Assembly: GCA_028023455.1 (NCBI GenBank)
Contig: JAQFVV010000032.1
Location: 2,234,001 to 2,298,000, forward strand
Direction of reading: 5' to 3'
DNA length: 64,000 nt
From: Epiperipatus broadwayi
Taxonomy: Eukaryota; Onychophora; Udeonychophora; Euonychophora; Peripatidae
Shown in pieces: positions 38,267-47,738 of the stretch; position 1 is the first letter of the stretch, and each line of letters begins with the position of its first letter. A program made the position numbers and the translations under genes. The notes beneath the pieces were generated by a model. The model worked only from the letters and a program-made list of their open reading frames with translations, was not told the origin of the DNA and ran no database searches.

Positions 38267-39108
38267 ATGAATATAGAAAAGATGTTAGATGTGAAGGATA
38301 GAGTGATAGAAAACATGAAAGCATATAGTAATGGGAATATTAGGTTTCCAGAAAATGAATTGAATGAGGTAGAAAAGAAATTGAAAAGTGGAAAGGCAAG
38401 AGGTTTAGATAGATGGGCAGCAGAGATGGTAATGAATTTAGGATATAGGGCAAAAGTAAAGGTATTATCCTGTTTTAATAAGATGGCACAGAATAGAGTT
38501 TTCCCAAGTAGTTGGAGTAATACAAGAGTAAGATTATTGTTTAAAGGAAAGGGTAAGGATTATAGAAAGTTAAATAATTATAGACCGATAGAGGTAACAT
38601 CAGTTTTATATAAAGTTAACTCATATATGGTGGCAAGAAGAGCTGTAAAATGGATGGAAGGGAATAATGTAGTGGGGAAAATGCAAGGAGGTTTTAGATT
38701 AGATAGGCGTATAGGAGATAATTTATTTGTAGTTACACAACTTATAGATATGAATAGGAATTCAGGTAAACAGTTATATATGAGTTTTATAATATAGAGA
38801 AGGCATATGATAGAGTAAATAGAAATAGATTATGGATAAGTTTATGAAATTTGGTAATGGATGGAGCTTTAGTAGATATTATTAAAAAATTATATGAAAA
38901 TAATTATTATATATATATCAATTAGGGAATATAGAATCAGTTAAAGTTAAAAATGGGGTGGGACTAAGGCAAGGATGCCCTATGTCACCTATTTTGTTTG
39001 TGTTGTATTTGAGTGAAATGGAAAGAGCAATAGAAAGATTAGGAAGAGGGATAGAGATACCATTAATAGGTAGTAAGGGAGTATATATTTTGTCAGGTCT
39101 TTTTTTTT
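38267..39108 (+). pseudogene. LINE reverse transcriptase, N-terminal half
   Basis: Motifs in order: 'KKLKSGKARGLDRWAAEM' (block 0/1), 'NNYRPIEVTSVLYKV' (block 2), 'MQGGFRLDRRIGDNLF' (block 2a), 'NIEKAYDRVNR' (block A, after a frame break at 38797) and 'GLRQGCPMSPILFVLYL' (block B). There is a stop at 38797 and an indel before the catalytic aspartates, where the T8 run at 39101-39108 shifts the frame. It would copy the element RNA at the nicked target. All blocks are in the right order and spacing. Confidence 0.82.
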
Positions 39109-40266
39109 GTGGATGATATATTTTTGTGTGCAGAAAGAAGAGAAGATATGGAAGTTATGTTGAGGACATGTGCAAGGATGGGTAAAGAGATGGGGATTAA
39201 ATTTAGTGAAGAAAAATCAAATATAATGATGGTTAATATTGGGGAAAGAGAAGATGTAGAATTTTTATTGGGAGATATTAAGTTAAGTGTGGTGAATAGA
39301 TATAGTTATTTGGGAATTATTTTAAGTAATCAGAAAAATTATTTGGATGAATGGGAGAAAAAATTGATAAATGAAGCAAAGAAAAGAAAGGGATTGATAA
39401 AGAAATTAACAGTGTTTTCATATAATAAATATGATGTAGCTAGAATTATATGGAAAGGAGTTGCAGTAGCAGGGTTAACATATGGTAATGATGCATTATA
39501 TGTTAGTAATGGGGTATTAAATTACTTAGAAAAAGTTCAAAGGGAAGTAGGAAGACATGCATTGGATGCAGATGTATGGACAGCAAGGGAGGCAATTCAA
39601 GGAGAAATGGGATGGTCAAGTTTTCATATGAGAGATGCAAAAAGTAAAATGAAAATGTTTGGTAGATTGCAGTTTATGGATAATAAAAGAATAGCCAAAA
39701 TAGTATTTAATTGGGTTATGAGTAAAGGGCAGGTAACAAGATGGGTGAGAAAGGTAATATGGTATGCAAAAGATTTGGATAAAGAATTTATATCAGTATA
39801 TTTGTACAAAAGATGGGATGATTGTGTTAGGAGGATTGTTGAGTGTTATAGTGGTAAGGAATGGGATAAAAGAATAGATTTATTAATAAAGAATAGGGAG
39901 TTAGAGAGATGGAGAACTAGTATGGAGAGTAAAAAGAGTTTAAATATATATAGAAATAAACAGAATATTAGGTGCGAGTTAATATATGATAATAGTAAGG
40001 AAAGTAGTTTATTGTTTAAGGCTCGAACAGGATCTTTAGCAACAAGAGAATATACATGTAAATGGAAAAATATGGGTGATTTAGTCTGTAAATTATGTAA
40101 GGAAGGAATAGAAAATATTAGGCATCTGTTAATTGAATGTAAATGCTTGAAAACAGAAAGGGCACATATAATGAAGTTATGGAAAAATAATTATGAAAAA
40201 AGTGATTATACAGAAAGTAGATTATTGGTTTTTATGCTGGGTTGGAAAAAGATAAGGGGGATTTAG
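39109..40266 (+). CDS. LINE reverse transcriptase C-terminal half and zinc motif (open frame)
   Basis: An unbroken 385-codon frame. It starts at GTG within the catalytic box 'VDDIFLCAE' (block C), followed by 'YSYLGIIL' (block E), 'LEKVQREVGRHAL', 'EAIQGEMGWSSFHMRDA', and near the C-terminus 'LVCKLCKEGIENIRHLLIEC', a C-x2-C-x7-H-x4-C motif. The first codon is not a real start: the frame continues the upstream RT after a slip in the T8 run. Such C-terminal zinc motifs help nucleic-acid binding in many LINEs. The length of this undamaged stretch suggests the element is not very old. Confidence 0.75.
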   Translation: MDDIFLCAERREDMEVMLRTCARMGKEMGIKFSEEKSNIMMVNIGEREDVEFLLGDIKLSVVNRYSYLGIILSNQKNYLDEWEKKLINEAKKRKGLIKKLTVFSYNKYDVARIIWKGVAVAGLTYGNDALYVSNGVLNYLEKVQREVGRHALDADVWTAREAIQGEMGWSSFHMRDAKSKMKMFGRLQFMDNKRIAKIVFNWVMSKGQVTRWVRKVIWYAKDLDKEFISVYLYKRWDDCVRRIVECYSGKEWDKRIDLLIKNRELERWRTSMESKKSLNIYRNKQNIRCELIYDNSKESSLLFKARTGSLATREYTCKWKNMGDLVCKLCKEGIENIRHLLIECKCLKTERAHIMKLWKNNYEKSDYTESRLLVFMLGWKKIRGI

Positions 40267-40429
40267 ATATAAAGGCTGTAGAGTTGACAAAGATTATGTT
40301 GCGGAAATGGGATGGAGCAGAATATGGGAAAATTTAGACTGGGGAATGTAAAATTAATTAGCTAACAAGTTTCTCTTGGTATAATTGCTGAGAGATTCTT
40401 GACTTTGTTTAAGAAGAAGCTACAGTACA

Positions 40430-40463
40430 TCACATCAACGTCATCATCACATCACATCACATA
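40430..40463 (+). repeat. Simple-repeat 3' tail of the LINE
   Basis: CATCACATCAACGTCATCATCACATCACATCACAT-type repeats close the element, as in LINEs with microsatellite 3' ends rather than poly(A). Confidence 0.65.
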
Positions 40464-40683
40464 TAAGAAAATTTGTTGCAGTTTTTAACTTTAGTCTACA
40501 TTCTGCTATTACAGTGTGCATATTGTATCATATTACTAATCAAAGAAAAATATCAGGTTAAGTTTTTGTATAGGATAATAAAGTGCAGAGCATCAATAAT
40601 AACAAAATAATAAAAATAAGAAGTAAATTTGAACTATGATCTAAATAAAAAGCTATTCATTCTTTTCTCATACATTTAACATG

Positions 40684-41060
40684 TTTATCTGAAAGTTTGT
40701 GATAATGGTATATTAGATATAATATATTGAATTATTTCTATCATCTATCATTAAATGTTGAATGTCTAGAAAATTTTAAACTTTACAATACAAGTACTTG
40801 TTAAAATAACATACAAATAGATGCACAGGTTAGATTACAGAAAGTTTTGAATGGTATTATTCTCCTCTCCTTCAGGTATTGTTGCTCGCCTGACCAGTGA
40901 CAATATTAGCATAGGAGTCGAACTTACGTCTTTAGATTCTTGAATATCAAATTATAAGACAATGTCCTAACCAACAGAGCTATTCTGTCAAAGGCAACAA
41001 TCTAGAAATTTCATATACTTATTTATGAGGATTGGTTCAAATCCTCTTGAATCCTCCAAT
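40684..41060 (-). repeat. PLE copy C tail: tRNA-like and hammerhead-like modules
   Basis: On the minus strand: A-box region AGCTCTGTTGGTTAGGACA (plus about 40983-40966), B-box AGTTCGACTCC (40913-40923), hammerhead-like relic (40840-40876, final GAAA changed to AAAA) and the terminus ending CTTTCAGATAAA. Same order as in the foldbacks at 13 and 15.7 kb. Confidence 0.65.
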
Positions 41061-41169
41061 TTTTTAAATATTTTTTTCTAAAGAGCAAGGTTAATAATTA
41101 GAGGCCTCCAGACAATGTGTATTGCCACACTGGGTTGACTTATAGGATTATTTGCCTTCATCATATGAG

Positions 41170-42330
41170 CAGCTTACTTGAATTTTCTTCTTTGCATCTT
41201 TTCCTCTCTATCTAATATTTTTATATTTTCCCAATCGAACATATGTTGATTAGTACATACATGGTCTGATACTATAAACACATCTGCTTTTTCCTTCTAA
41301 TCATTACTTTGCATTCTTTCAATGACTGTTCAACAGGGTGATTACTATAAACACAACATACTTCTTTCCATATTTACATGGTATTTCATAGGTGCAGTTT
41401 TTGTTTTTCAGCATTTCAAGTTTAGCTTTGTAGAAGTAAAAATTTCTCAAAGTATGATATGACCTTGGAAAGCTGTTCTAAGGTTATATTGATTTAAAAA
41501 AAAAAAATGCCATTCCTAGTATGTATGAAAACCCTACAATACCAATAATTGTTTTTCCTTTTGGTCTCTTTAATTTGTCTATTAAAGGTTTTCTTGATGA
41601 CAGCTGACAAATAACCATTCTTCATGAGAGAGTTTGTTCTATGTAGATATTTTCATTTTCCAAATCATTGGTTTCTGAACAAACTTTCTTTGTTCTGTTA
41701 CATAGAGATAATATAATTCCATGTTTTGTGCTTCTGGTATGATTGGATGTATATATCAAATACTTACAACTAGTATATGTTGGTTTCCTATAAATTGTTT
41801 TTACTTTTCCATGAAGGAGACTTGTCACAAGAACATTTAAGAATGCCAATTTTTGTTCTCATTCTGATTCCATTATGAGTTGAATTGAAGCATATACTTT
41901 GTTGATGTACATCCAGAATAACTGTAATCATGCTTTCCCATGCGGCCATACAAAAAATGTATCACCAACATAATGAAACCACACTTTAGGTGGAAATAGA
42001 GTTGTATTTATGCCTGTGGTTTCAAGTTCTTCCATGTAAATGTTGCTAAGCAATGGTGACATTGGTAAAATCATGGACATCCTTTGACTTTGTTGAAAGA
42101 ATTCTAAGTTACATTGAAAATATGTTGTTGTTATACAGAAAGTTAAAAGTTTCATTATACTATCAATAGGTAGAGTTGTTCTGATTTGTAGACTATTATC
42201 ATTATATAACATTTTTCTTATAATAGACAATGCTTCATCATGATACATTTGTAAATAAACTGTCCACATCAAAGTTTACCAATATGTCATATCTTTTAAT
42301 TTCCATACCCTGACTAGTTCTACATAGTAC
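41170..42330 (-). pseudogene. PLE copy C: reverse transcriptase core and GIY-YIG endonuclease
   Basis: Minus-strand reading. 'DILVNFDVDSLFTNV' (RT block A; about 42290-42250), 'EALSIIRKMLY', 'MILPMSPLLSNIYMEELE' (block B), 'WFHYVGDTFFVW' (catalytic YVDD changed to YVGD), then 'AFLNVLVTSL' and 'IYRKPTYTS' (C-terminal RT), and a degraded GIY-YIG part at about 41400-41330 ('PCKYGKKYV'). PLEs use this RT plus the GIY-YIG nuclease for retrotransposition. Frameshifts lie at about 42240 and between 41930 and 41850. Loss of the second catalytic aspartate would abolish polymerase activity even without the frame breaks. The N-terminal PLE region is absent. Confidence 0.82.
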
Positions 42331-42334
42331 TTAC

Positions 42335-42432
42335 CCTGATGAAGGACTGTGACCCATAAGCCAAAGGACTAAGAATTTCAAGAAGAAATCGGTTGTTTTC
42401 TCATTCTTGGTGTTCGCCTCAAGATGTCGCTA
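42335..42432. repeat. Inner end of the PLE inverted arms (left copy)
   Basis: Pairs with 44236-44551 in inverted orientation. The stretches CCTGATGAAGGACTGTG and CATTTCAAGAAGAAAT-type sequence and GGTTGTNTTCTCATNCTTGG are shared with a few mismatches and one extra segment in the right copy. Homology ends at about 42432. Confidence 0.6.
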
Positions 42433-42672
42433 TTTCTAGGTAAATTCCTAGAAATATACCGTTTCACCAGCCTTCACCCAACAAAAGAGGAAATTTTCTA
42501 CGTTATAAACGCAGAAAAGTCCTCATGTTATGTTAGACGGAGGCGGTGTCGGTGACAGAAGCCAACACAAATGAGACTTCTTTCTATGATAAAACACAGA
42601 AAGAGTTCCCGACGGCTGCCGGTTATGGCTTTTATTTTTCATGCTAAAAGCAAAGAGAAAGAAATGCCTTGA
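42424..42672 (+). other. Short open frame of 82 codons with one internal TGA
   Basis: ATG at 42424 opens 43 codons (start MSLFLGKFLEIYRFTSLHP, basic end 'RRRRCR'), TGA at 42553-42555. The same frame then stays open, with an ATG at 42571, to TGA at 42670. The patch is richer in G+C than its surroundings. It begins within the PLE arm and runs into the spacer. It may be an exon remnant, part of the element's leader, or chance. No family recognised. Confidence 0.2.
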
Positions 42673-43009
42673 TCGGCTGCCATAGTAGTCGATTTTGTTC
42701 ATCATTTTCTGATAATAGTAGAATATCTATTTTCTCTGTAGTTTCGTGTGAGAGTGTGTGTATTTGAAGCGGTCGTAGTTTTTTAAAATTTGATAAGACG
42801 TCTATTTTTTTTAATGTGTTGTAACTTACTTTACTGTTGTAAGTTTAGTAATAATGTCCTGAAGATTCCATTACGAATGGGTAACCCTCAAAAATTGCTT
42901 TTAAGGGTGCGAAAGGGGAAAAAAAATTAAGGATCGTGCGAAAAGTACCGTTTTCGCGAGAATTTGTCCGTGACCAGTTACTTTTGCTATACTGTATATA
43001 TACACGCAC

Positions 43010-43540
43010 AAACAAAAACAACCCAGTGTCTAATTATTAGGAATTACTTGTCTAAAAAAGAAAATTAGTCGGGTATTATTATTATTTTTGTTACATTTAT
43101 TATTTCAAAATAAGATTAGTTTTTATATCTACACACTAACAAAAACAACCCAATTCCTGATTAATTAAAAGAAAGCAAATTCAACGGGGTTTAGTTTTTT
43201 TCAATGGAGTATTTGAATTATGGTATTTTTTTTATATATATATACTGTATACACAAGATTTATCCCAAAAAAAGAAACCCACTTTCTGATTAATTACTGT
43301 CAAAAGAAATGCAAATTAGTCGGCTATCATTTTTAAATTTAGTATTTCAACAACAGTACCCTTTTTATATAGACAGAGTTAACAAAAACAACCCACTTTC
43401 TGATTCATTACTGTCCCCCCCCCCCCCAAAAAAAAAAGAAAACGGAAATTAGTCGGGTATCATTTTTCAATTGAATCTTTCAATGATGGTCCTTACTAAT
43501 AGAAGTCGGGTATCAATTCTAAATTATAGTATATAAATGG
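43010..43540. repeat. Tandem array 1, period about 122 bp, four and a partial unit
   Basis: Units start near 43010, 43138, 43259 and 43381, each with ACAAAAACAACCCACTTTCT-like, AATTAGTCGGGTATCATTTT-like and AGTATTTCAAT-like blocks. A run of 13 C (43415-43427) sits in the fourth unit. A partial fifth starts at 43503. Confidence 0.75.
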
Positions 43541-43562
43541 CGTTACTTTTGATAGATTTAGA

Positions 43563-44085
43563 ATTACGTCTTGCTTTTTTAATAAAAATAATTGATTTTT
43601 TACTCATGACCAAAAATACCGTAACTTTAAAAAAAGATACACATAAAGTCCAAAAAAAAAAAAAAATGAGAAAAAGCCCCGTAACTTTAAAGACACACGC
43701 ACAAACTCAAAAACAATCTAAGATTAATAAACATTGACTTATTACGTCTTGCTTTTAAATCAAATGATTGATTTACTCTTGCAAAAAAAAGTACCGTAAC
43801 TTTAAAAAGATACCTATAAAGTCCCCCAAAAAAATATTAGAAAAAGCCCCATAACTTTAAAGACACAAACACAAATTCAAAAACAAGATAAGATTAATAA
43901 ACATTTACTTATTACGTCTTGCTTTTGAATAAAAGTATTGATTTACTCTTGCAAAAAAAAAAACGTATCTTTAAAAAGACACACATAAAGTCCAAAAAAA
44001 AAAAAAAGTTAGAAAAACACCATAACTTTAAAAAGATACACACACATACAAACTCAAAAACAAGATAAGATTAATAAACATTTAC
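43563..44085. repeat. Tandem array 2, period about 170-178 bp, three units
   Basis: ATTACGTCTTGCTTTT starts units at 43563, 43741 and 43911. Each unit repeats a TTGATTTACTCTTGCAAAA-like block, CGTAACTTTAAAAAGATACA twice, a poly(A) run of 8-15 and ends AAGATTAATAAACATTTACTT. The ORF across 43537-43737 is repeat-encoded and not a gene. Confidence 0.8.
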
Positions 44086-44235
44086 GAAACAAAATGAAAA
44101 AACTAACATCATATAATAGTATTAGTTAGTAAAATATTTTATTATAAATCTAAAAAATCAGATCTTTTTAGATCAAATCGATCATTTAGGTCGGGCCCCG
44201 GAATCGTTATATGTATATGTTTTTGATTAGCATCA

Positions 44236-44551
44236 ACGCCATCTCTAGGCGAACACCAAGGATGAGAATACAACCAACAAATCTCAACAAGTTTTAACAT
44301 GGTGGATTTCTAGAACTAACATTAAGTCTTAATGAAACATTATCTAAACTCCAGAAGCATCACAGGTATTTCAGGAAATCAGAAAAAAGGAATATAACAT
44401 TGTATTTCAGCAAAATTATTCATTTTTAAGGACTACCATAAAGACAATTTTCCATTAACACGTACTGTTAATTTTAGAATTCACTATGTTGTCAAAATTT
44501 CTTCTTGAAATGTTTAGTTCTTTGGCACATAGAACACAGTCCTTCACAGGG
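44236..44551. repeat. Inner end of the PLE inverted arms (right copy)
   Basis: Inverted counterpart of 42335-42432, starting with CATCTCTAGGCGAACACCAAGG and including CTTTGGCACATAGAACACAG at about 44520, which matches the left copy on the opposite strand. Confidence 0.6.
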
Positions 44552-45790
44552 AATTCTACACTATATAGAATTAATCAGGGACATGAAAATTAAAATAAGT
44601 GACATATTGGTAAACTTAGATGTGGAAAGTTTATTTACTAATGTATTATGTGATGAAGTATTGTCTATTGTAAGGAAAAAGTTGTATGTTGATAATAGTC
44701 CACAAACCAGAACAGCTCTATCTATTGATAGTATAATGGAGCTACTTCCTTTCTGTATAACAACATATTTTCAATATAACTCAGAAGCCTTTCAATAAAA
44801 TCAAAGGATGGCTATAGACTTACCACTGTCACCCTTGCTTAGTACCATGTACATTGAAGAAATTGAAACCACAGCCATAAATACTATTTCATTCCCAAGT
44901 AAATTGTGGCTTCACTATGTTGATGATGCATTTGTTGTATAGCTTATATGGTAAAGCATGGTTACAGTCATTCTGAGTGCATATCAACAATGTATCACCT
45001 TCAATTAAATTCACAATGGAATCAGAAAGAGAACAAATATTGGCATTCTTAAAGGTTCTTGTGACAAGAATTCCTCATGGAAAAGTAAAAATAAGTTTAT
45101 AGGAAACCAATACACACTGTTAAGAATTTGGCATATGCACCCAATCATACCAGTCACAAACATGGAATTATACTATCATTATGGAATAGAACAATGGAAG
45201 TTGGTTCAGAAATCTGTGATTTAGAAAATGAAAAGTTCTACATAAAACAAACTCTCTCATAAAGAATGGTTATCTGTCAATTGTCATCAAGAAAACCTTT
45301 AATAGACAACAAAAAGAGATACCAAAAGGAAAAACAATTATTACTGTAGTGTAATCATGCATACCAGAAATGGTGAACAAATTAAAGAAAATCTGCAACC
45401 AATATAACAATAATATCACACTTCAAGAAATTCTAATTTCTATAAAGCCTAAACTTGAAATACATCTATGAAATACTATGTGACTGTGGCAGAAAGAATA
45501 TTGGTGACACCAGTTGCCCTTTTGAATGATTAAAAGAACACAAACTAAGGGTTAGAACAAAAAAAGACAGATGTGTCTACAATAGCAGACCATAATGTAC
45601 TAATGAACATATATTTGATTGTGAAAATAGATATATTGGATAGAGAAAAAGGTGCAAAAAAAAAAAAGCTACTCATGTGATAATGGCAAATAATCCTGTA
45701 AATCAATGTCTGGAAGCCTCTAATTAACCTTACTCTTAGAAAAAATATTAAAAAAATTAGAGGAATCAGGATTTGATACAATCCTCATAG
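44552..45790 (+). pseudogene. PLE copy D: reverse transcriptase core and GIY-YIG endonuclease
   Basis: Plus-strand reading. 'DILVNLDVESLFTNV' (RT block A; about 44610-44650), 'EVLSIVRKKLY', then after a stop 'MAIDLPLSPLLSTMYIEEIE' (block B), 'WLHYVDDAFVV' (catalytic YVDD intact, about 44905-44937) followed at once by TAG, 'NGIRKRTNIGIL', and 'CDCGRKNIGDTSCPFE' (GIY-YIG core, about 45482-45525). More stops and frameshifts than copy C, but the catalytic box is better preserved, so C and D have decayed independently. It joins the tail at 46571-46835 across the inserted element at 45807-46563. Confidence 0.82.
45341..45458 (+). repeat. 118-bp segment of PLE copy D duplicated at 52688-52805
   Basis: Same orientation, equal length, two mismatches (positions 11 and 106 of the segment), with homology ending sharply at both sides. 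It lies in the linker between RT and endonuclease. Confidence 0.9.
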
Positions 45791-45806
45791 GTAAGTATAA
45801 AAAATT

Positions 45807-46563
45807 GGTATTGTATTTTTATACAATACCAGGCAGCTTGATGGCATTATATACAGTTTAAAACACATAAATATTATGTTACCTGGCTGGGTTTTCTTTA
45901 CTGTCCGATTTCTGATATTATATTTATATATATAAAAAAAGTCTAAATTATCTACTTATTTTTTATTGGAAACTAACAAGTTGCTTTTCGTTTTCGCTTT
46001 TAAAATCACACATATTGTAATAACATTACTGTGCTGGACTTTTTTTGCCTTTAAAAAAGATGCAATAGTCTAAGCAAACCAACCTTACGATTTCCAAAAC
46101 GAGCTGCAGCCTCAGCCATTTTATTGGTCTCTTATGTGTTCTCACGCAAACATGAGTTTTGTGCAATGGTGGTTGTCCCTATCCTTTTTCCAATTGTTAA
46201 AAACCTTGCAAGTTGTGTATGGAAGTGCAGCAATGGGCTTAAAATTATTACTGTGTAATACTACGTCAGGTAGGGTGTAAGATCATTACTTGGAATGTAC
46301 ATTTCAACAGTTATGGTCAGTTGATTTCTATACACCCTCACATGATAAAGTAGCAATCTGTGAAGTGTGCGCATTTGCATAGTTTTGTGAAGCACATCAG
46401 TGGGCCATAATATTGATGTGCAACACCATCTAGACCTGCAATGGCTAATATGAACAGAACTGTTCTATAGGCCGTAAGTTTGGCAAGGTAAATGGCATTT
46501 TTATATGTTTTTGCACATAAAAAGCGCCATCAAGTGGGCGGTATCATCTAAAAATAGAGTACC
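45807..46563. mobile_element. 757-bp terminal-inverted-repeat DNA element inserted in PLE copy D
   Basis: Ends are inverted repeats of about 39 bp (GGTATTGTATTTTTA ... CTTGATGGC and GGTACTCTATTTTTA ... CTTGATGGC), flanked by AAAAATT at 45800-45806 and 46564-46570. The left terminus is itself a perfect hairpin (GGTATTGTAT / ATACAATACC); the right one is an imperfect version. Removing it restores the PLE tail order seen in copy C. No transposase ORF. Superfamily not assigned. Confidence 0.75.
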
Positions 46564-46570
46564 AAAAATT

Positions 46571-46835
46571 TCTACATTGTTGCCTTTGACAGCAAAGCTC
46601 AGTTGGTTAAGATGTTGCCTTAAAATTTGATATTCAAAAATCTAAAAGTGTAAGTTTGAGCCCTATGTTAATATTGTCACTGGTCAGGTCAGCAATATCT
46701 GAAGAGCAGAGAATAATACCAGTTGTTTGTATTTGAAAAATTTAAATAAAGTTTAAAATTTCCTGGATATTCAACAATTAATGACAGATAATGGAAATAG
46801 TTCAACATATCATCATTTCTAATATACTTCCTATT
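46571..46835 (+). repeat. PLE copy D tail: tRNA-like, hammerhead-like, terminus
   Basis: A-box AAGCTCAGTTGGTTAAGATG (46595-46614) is close to a canonical eukaryotic tRNA. B-box-like AAGTTTGAGCCC is at 46652-46663 (57 nt downstream). Hammerhead-like relic at 46698-46728, then TTTAAATAAAGTTT and a terminus that fades near 46835. Confidence 0.65.
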
Positions 46836-47725
46836 TTTTAATTTTGTTAAACTGTCATGAAAAAATTAAATTTTCATATTTTTAAATATTTTTTTAAAAA
46901 AATTAATATATATATACTTAATAATTTGATATTTTCTTGTAATATTAATTTTTAATTAAGTTATTAAGTTTGTACATGGAATAATAGTTAGTATAACTTT
47001 GTATCAGAAAACATTTCATATTTTTGTTTTATAAAACTGTAAATTTATCTGTTAATTTATGTAACATATATAAGGTGCAATTTGCAAATGATTTTCTTGC
47101 CAAATAACCTAAATTACTTTTTTTTTTTTTTCAAAATTATTTTTGTTGCTGTTCTTTTTGTATCTTTCTTATATGTTTATTGTTTTTTAAACATGTTTTT
47201 TTTTTTTTGTAATTTCTGCTTTTTGTTCAATAAACTTATAATTAATACATTTCATATTTCATTTTTATTCACTGATGTTTTTATAGATATTTTTTATTGG
47301 GGGAGGGATATAAGGGTGCCAACTAAAGTTCTGCACACAGGCCCCAGACACTACTGGTGTAGTCCTGATATCAAAATATATATAATCATTTTTCTGGATG
47401 CATTTCTTCCACTTTTAATTCGACATGTTTAATCATTAAGTTGCTTCTCTGTATATCCTCTTCATCAGCACTTAATTTATCTCATTTTTAACTTTATCTA
47501 GTGCTTTGCCAAATAATGATTAATAGAAAGATAGTAATGGCAATCCATTAAACTCAATAAAACTGAAAATCATAGTCAGGTGATAATAGATAAGCATGAT
47601 TAATCTAAGTTTTTTATTAAAGCATAATGTATTAATCTAATGCTTTAGAAATAGCTTATAATATTTGTAATGTTTGCAAATAATAAATAAATAAAATAAT
47701 TGTATCTAAAAGAATATGTGCAGAT
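46836..47725. other. AT-rich intergenic DNA
   Basis: Holds a patch at 47290-47480 with higher complexity (GGGGGAGGGATATAAGGGTGCC; GGCCCCAGACACTACTGG) and TTCATCAGC at 47463, reminiscent of PLE or SINE debris. The 116-codon ORF at 47082-47432 is T-run driven and phenylalanine-rich, so it is not taken as a gene. Confidence 0.4.
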
Positions 47726-47738
47726 TTATATTTCTCTT

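Larger units (their letters stand above)
36977..40465 (+). mobile_element. APE-type non-LTR retrotransposon, nearly full-length, frameshifted
   Basis: Plus-strand element with apurinic-type endonuclease (37028-37737), reverse transcriptase (38267 to about 39400) and a C-terminal region with a CCHC zinc motif (to 40266), followed by a 3' UTR of about 160 bp and a short CATCA-type simple repeat tail (40430-40463). The coding strand is very purine-rich (A and G dominate), unlike the surrounding DNA. Several indels and stops break the ORF. The clade (CR1, R1/I-like or other) was not resolved. Confidence 0.85.
40684..46835. mobile_element. Head-to-head inverted pair of Penelope-like elements (PLE copies C and D)
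   Basis: Copy C runs on the minus strand from about 42432 to 40684, copy D on the plus strand from about 44236 to 46835. Both hold RT core, GIY-YIG endonuclease, tRNA-like module, hammerhead-like core and the family terminus. The innermost shared sequence, reading CTTGGTGTTCGCCT on the plus strand at 42407-42420 and inverted at 44242-44255, ends both arms at equivalent positions. The 1.8-kb spacer is unique plus tandem arrays. D is interrupted by a 757-bp insertion. Without it the arms are about 1.75 and 1.84 kb. The target duplication is not clear. Confidence 0.75.

Noticed and set aside
41622-42272. Two PLE ORFs as separate genes
   Set aside because: They are consecutive parts of one decayed PLE polyprotein broken by frameshifts.
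42335-42375. CTGATGA followed by GGACT...AGCC as a hammerhead ribozyme
   Set aside because: It lies antisense to the PLE reverse transcriptase, the segment after stem II reads AAAG rather than GAAA, and the copy at about 44545 has CTGTGAA.
42553-42555. In-frame TGA read as selenocysteine
   Set aside because: No recognisable selenoprotein family and no SECIS-like structure sought or seen. A short chance ORF explains it better.
43010-44085. CRISPR-like array
   Set aside because: The periods are 122 and about 175 bp, with no short conserved repeat alternating with unique spacers. This is a eukaryotic minisatellite-type array.
47082-47432. 116-codon ORF as a membrane protein gene
   Set aside because: Driven by T runs (phenylalanine repeats) and continues into sequence with no coding character.
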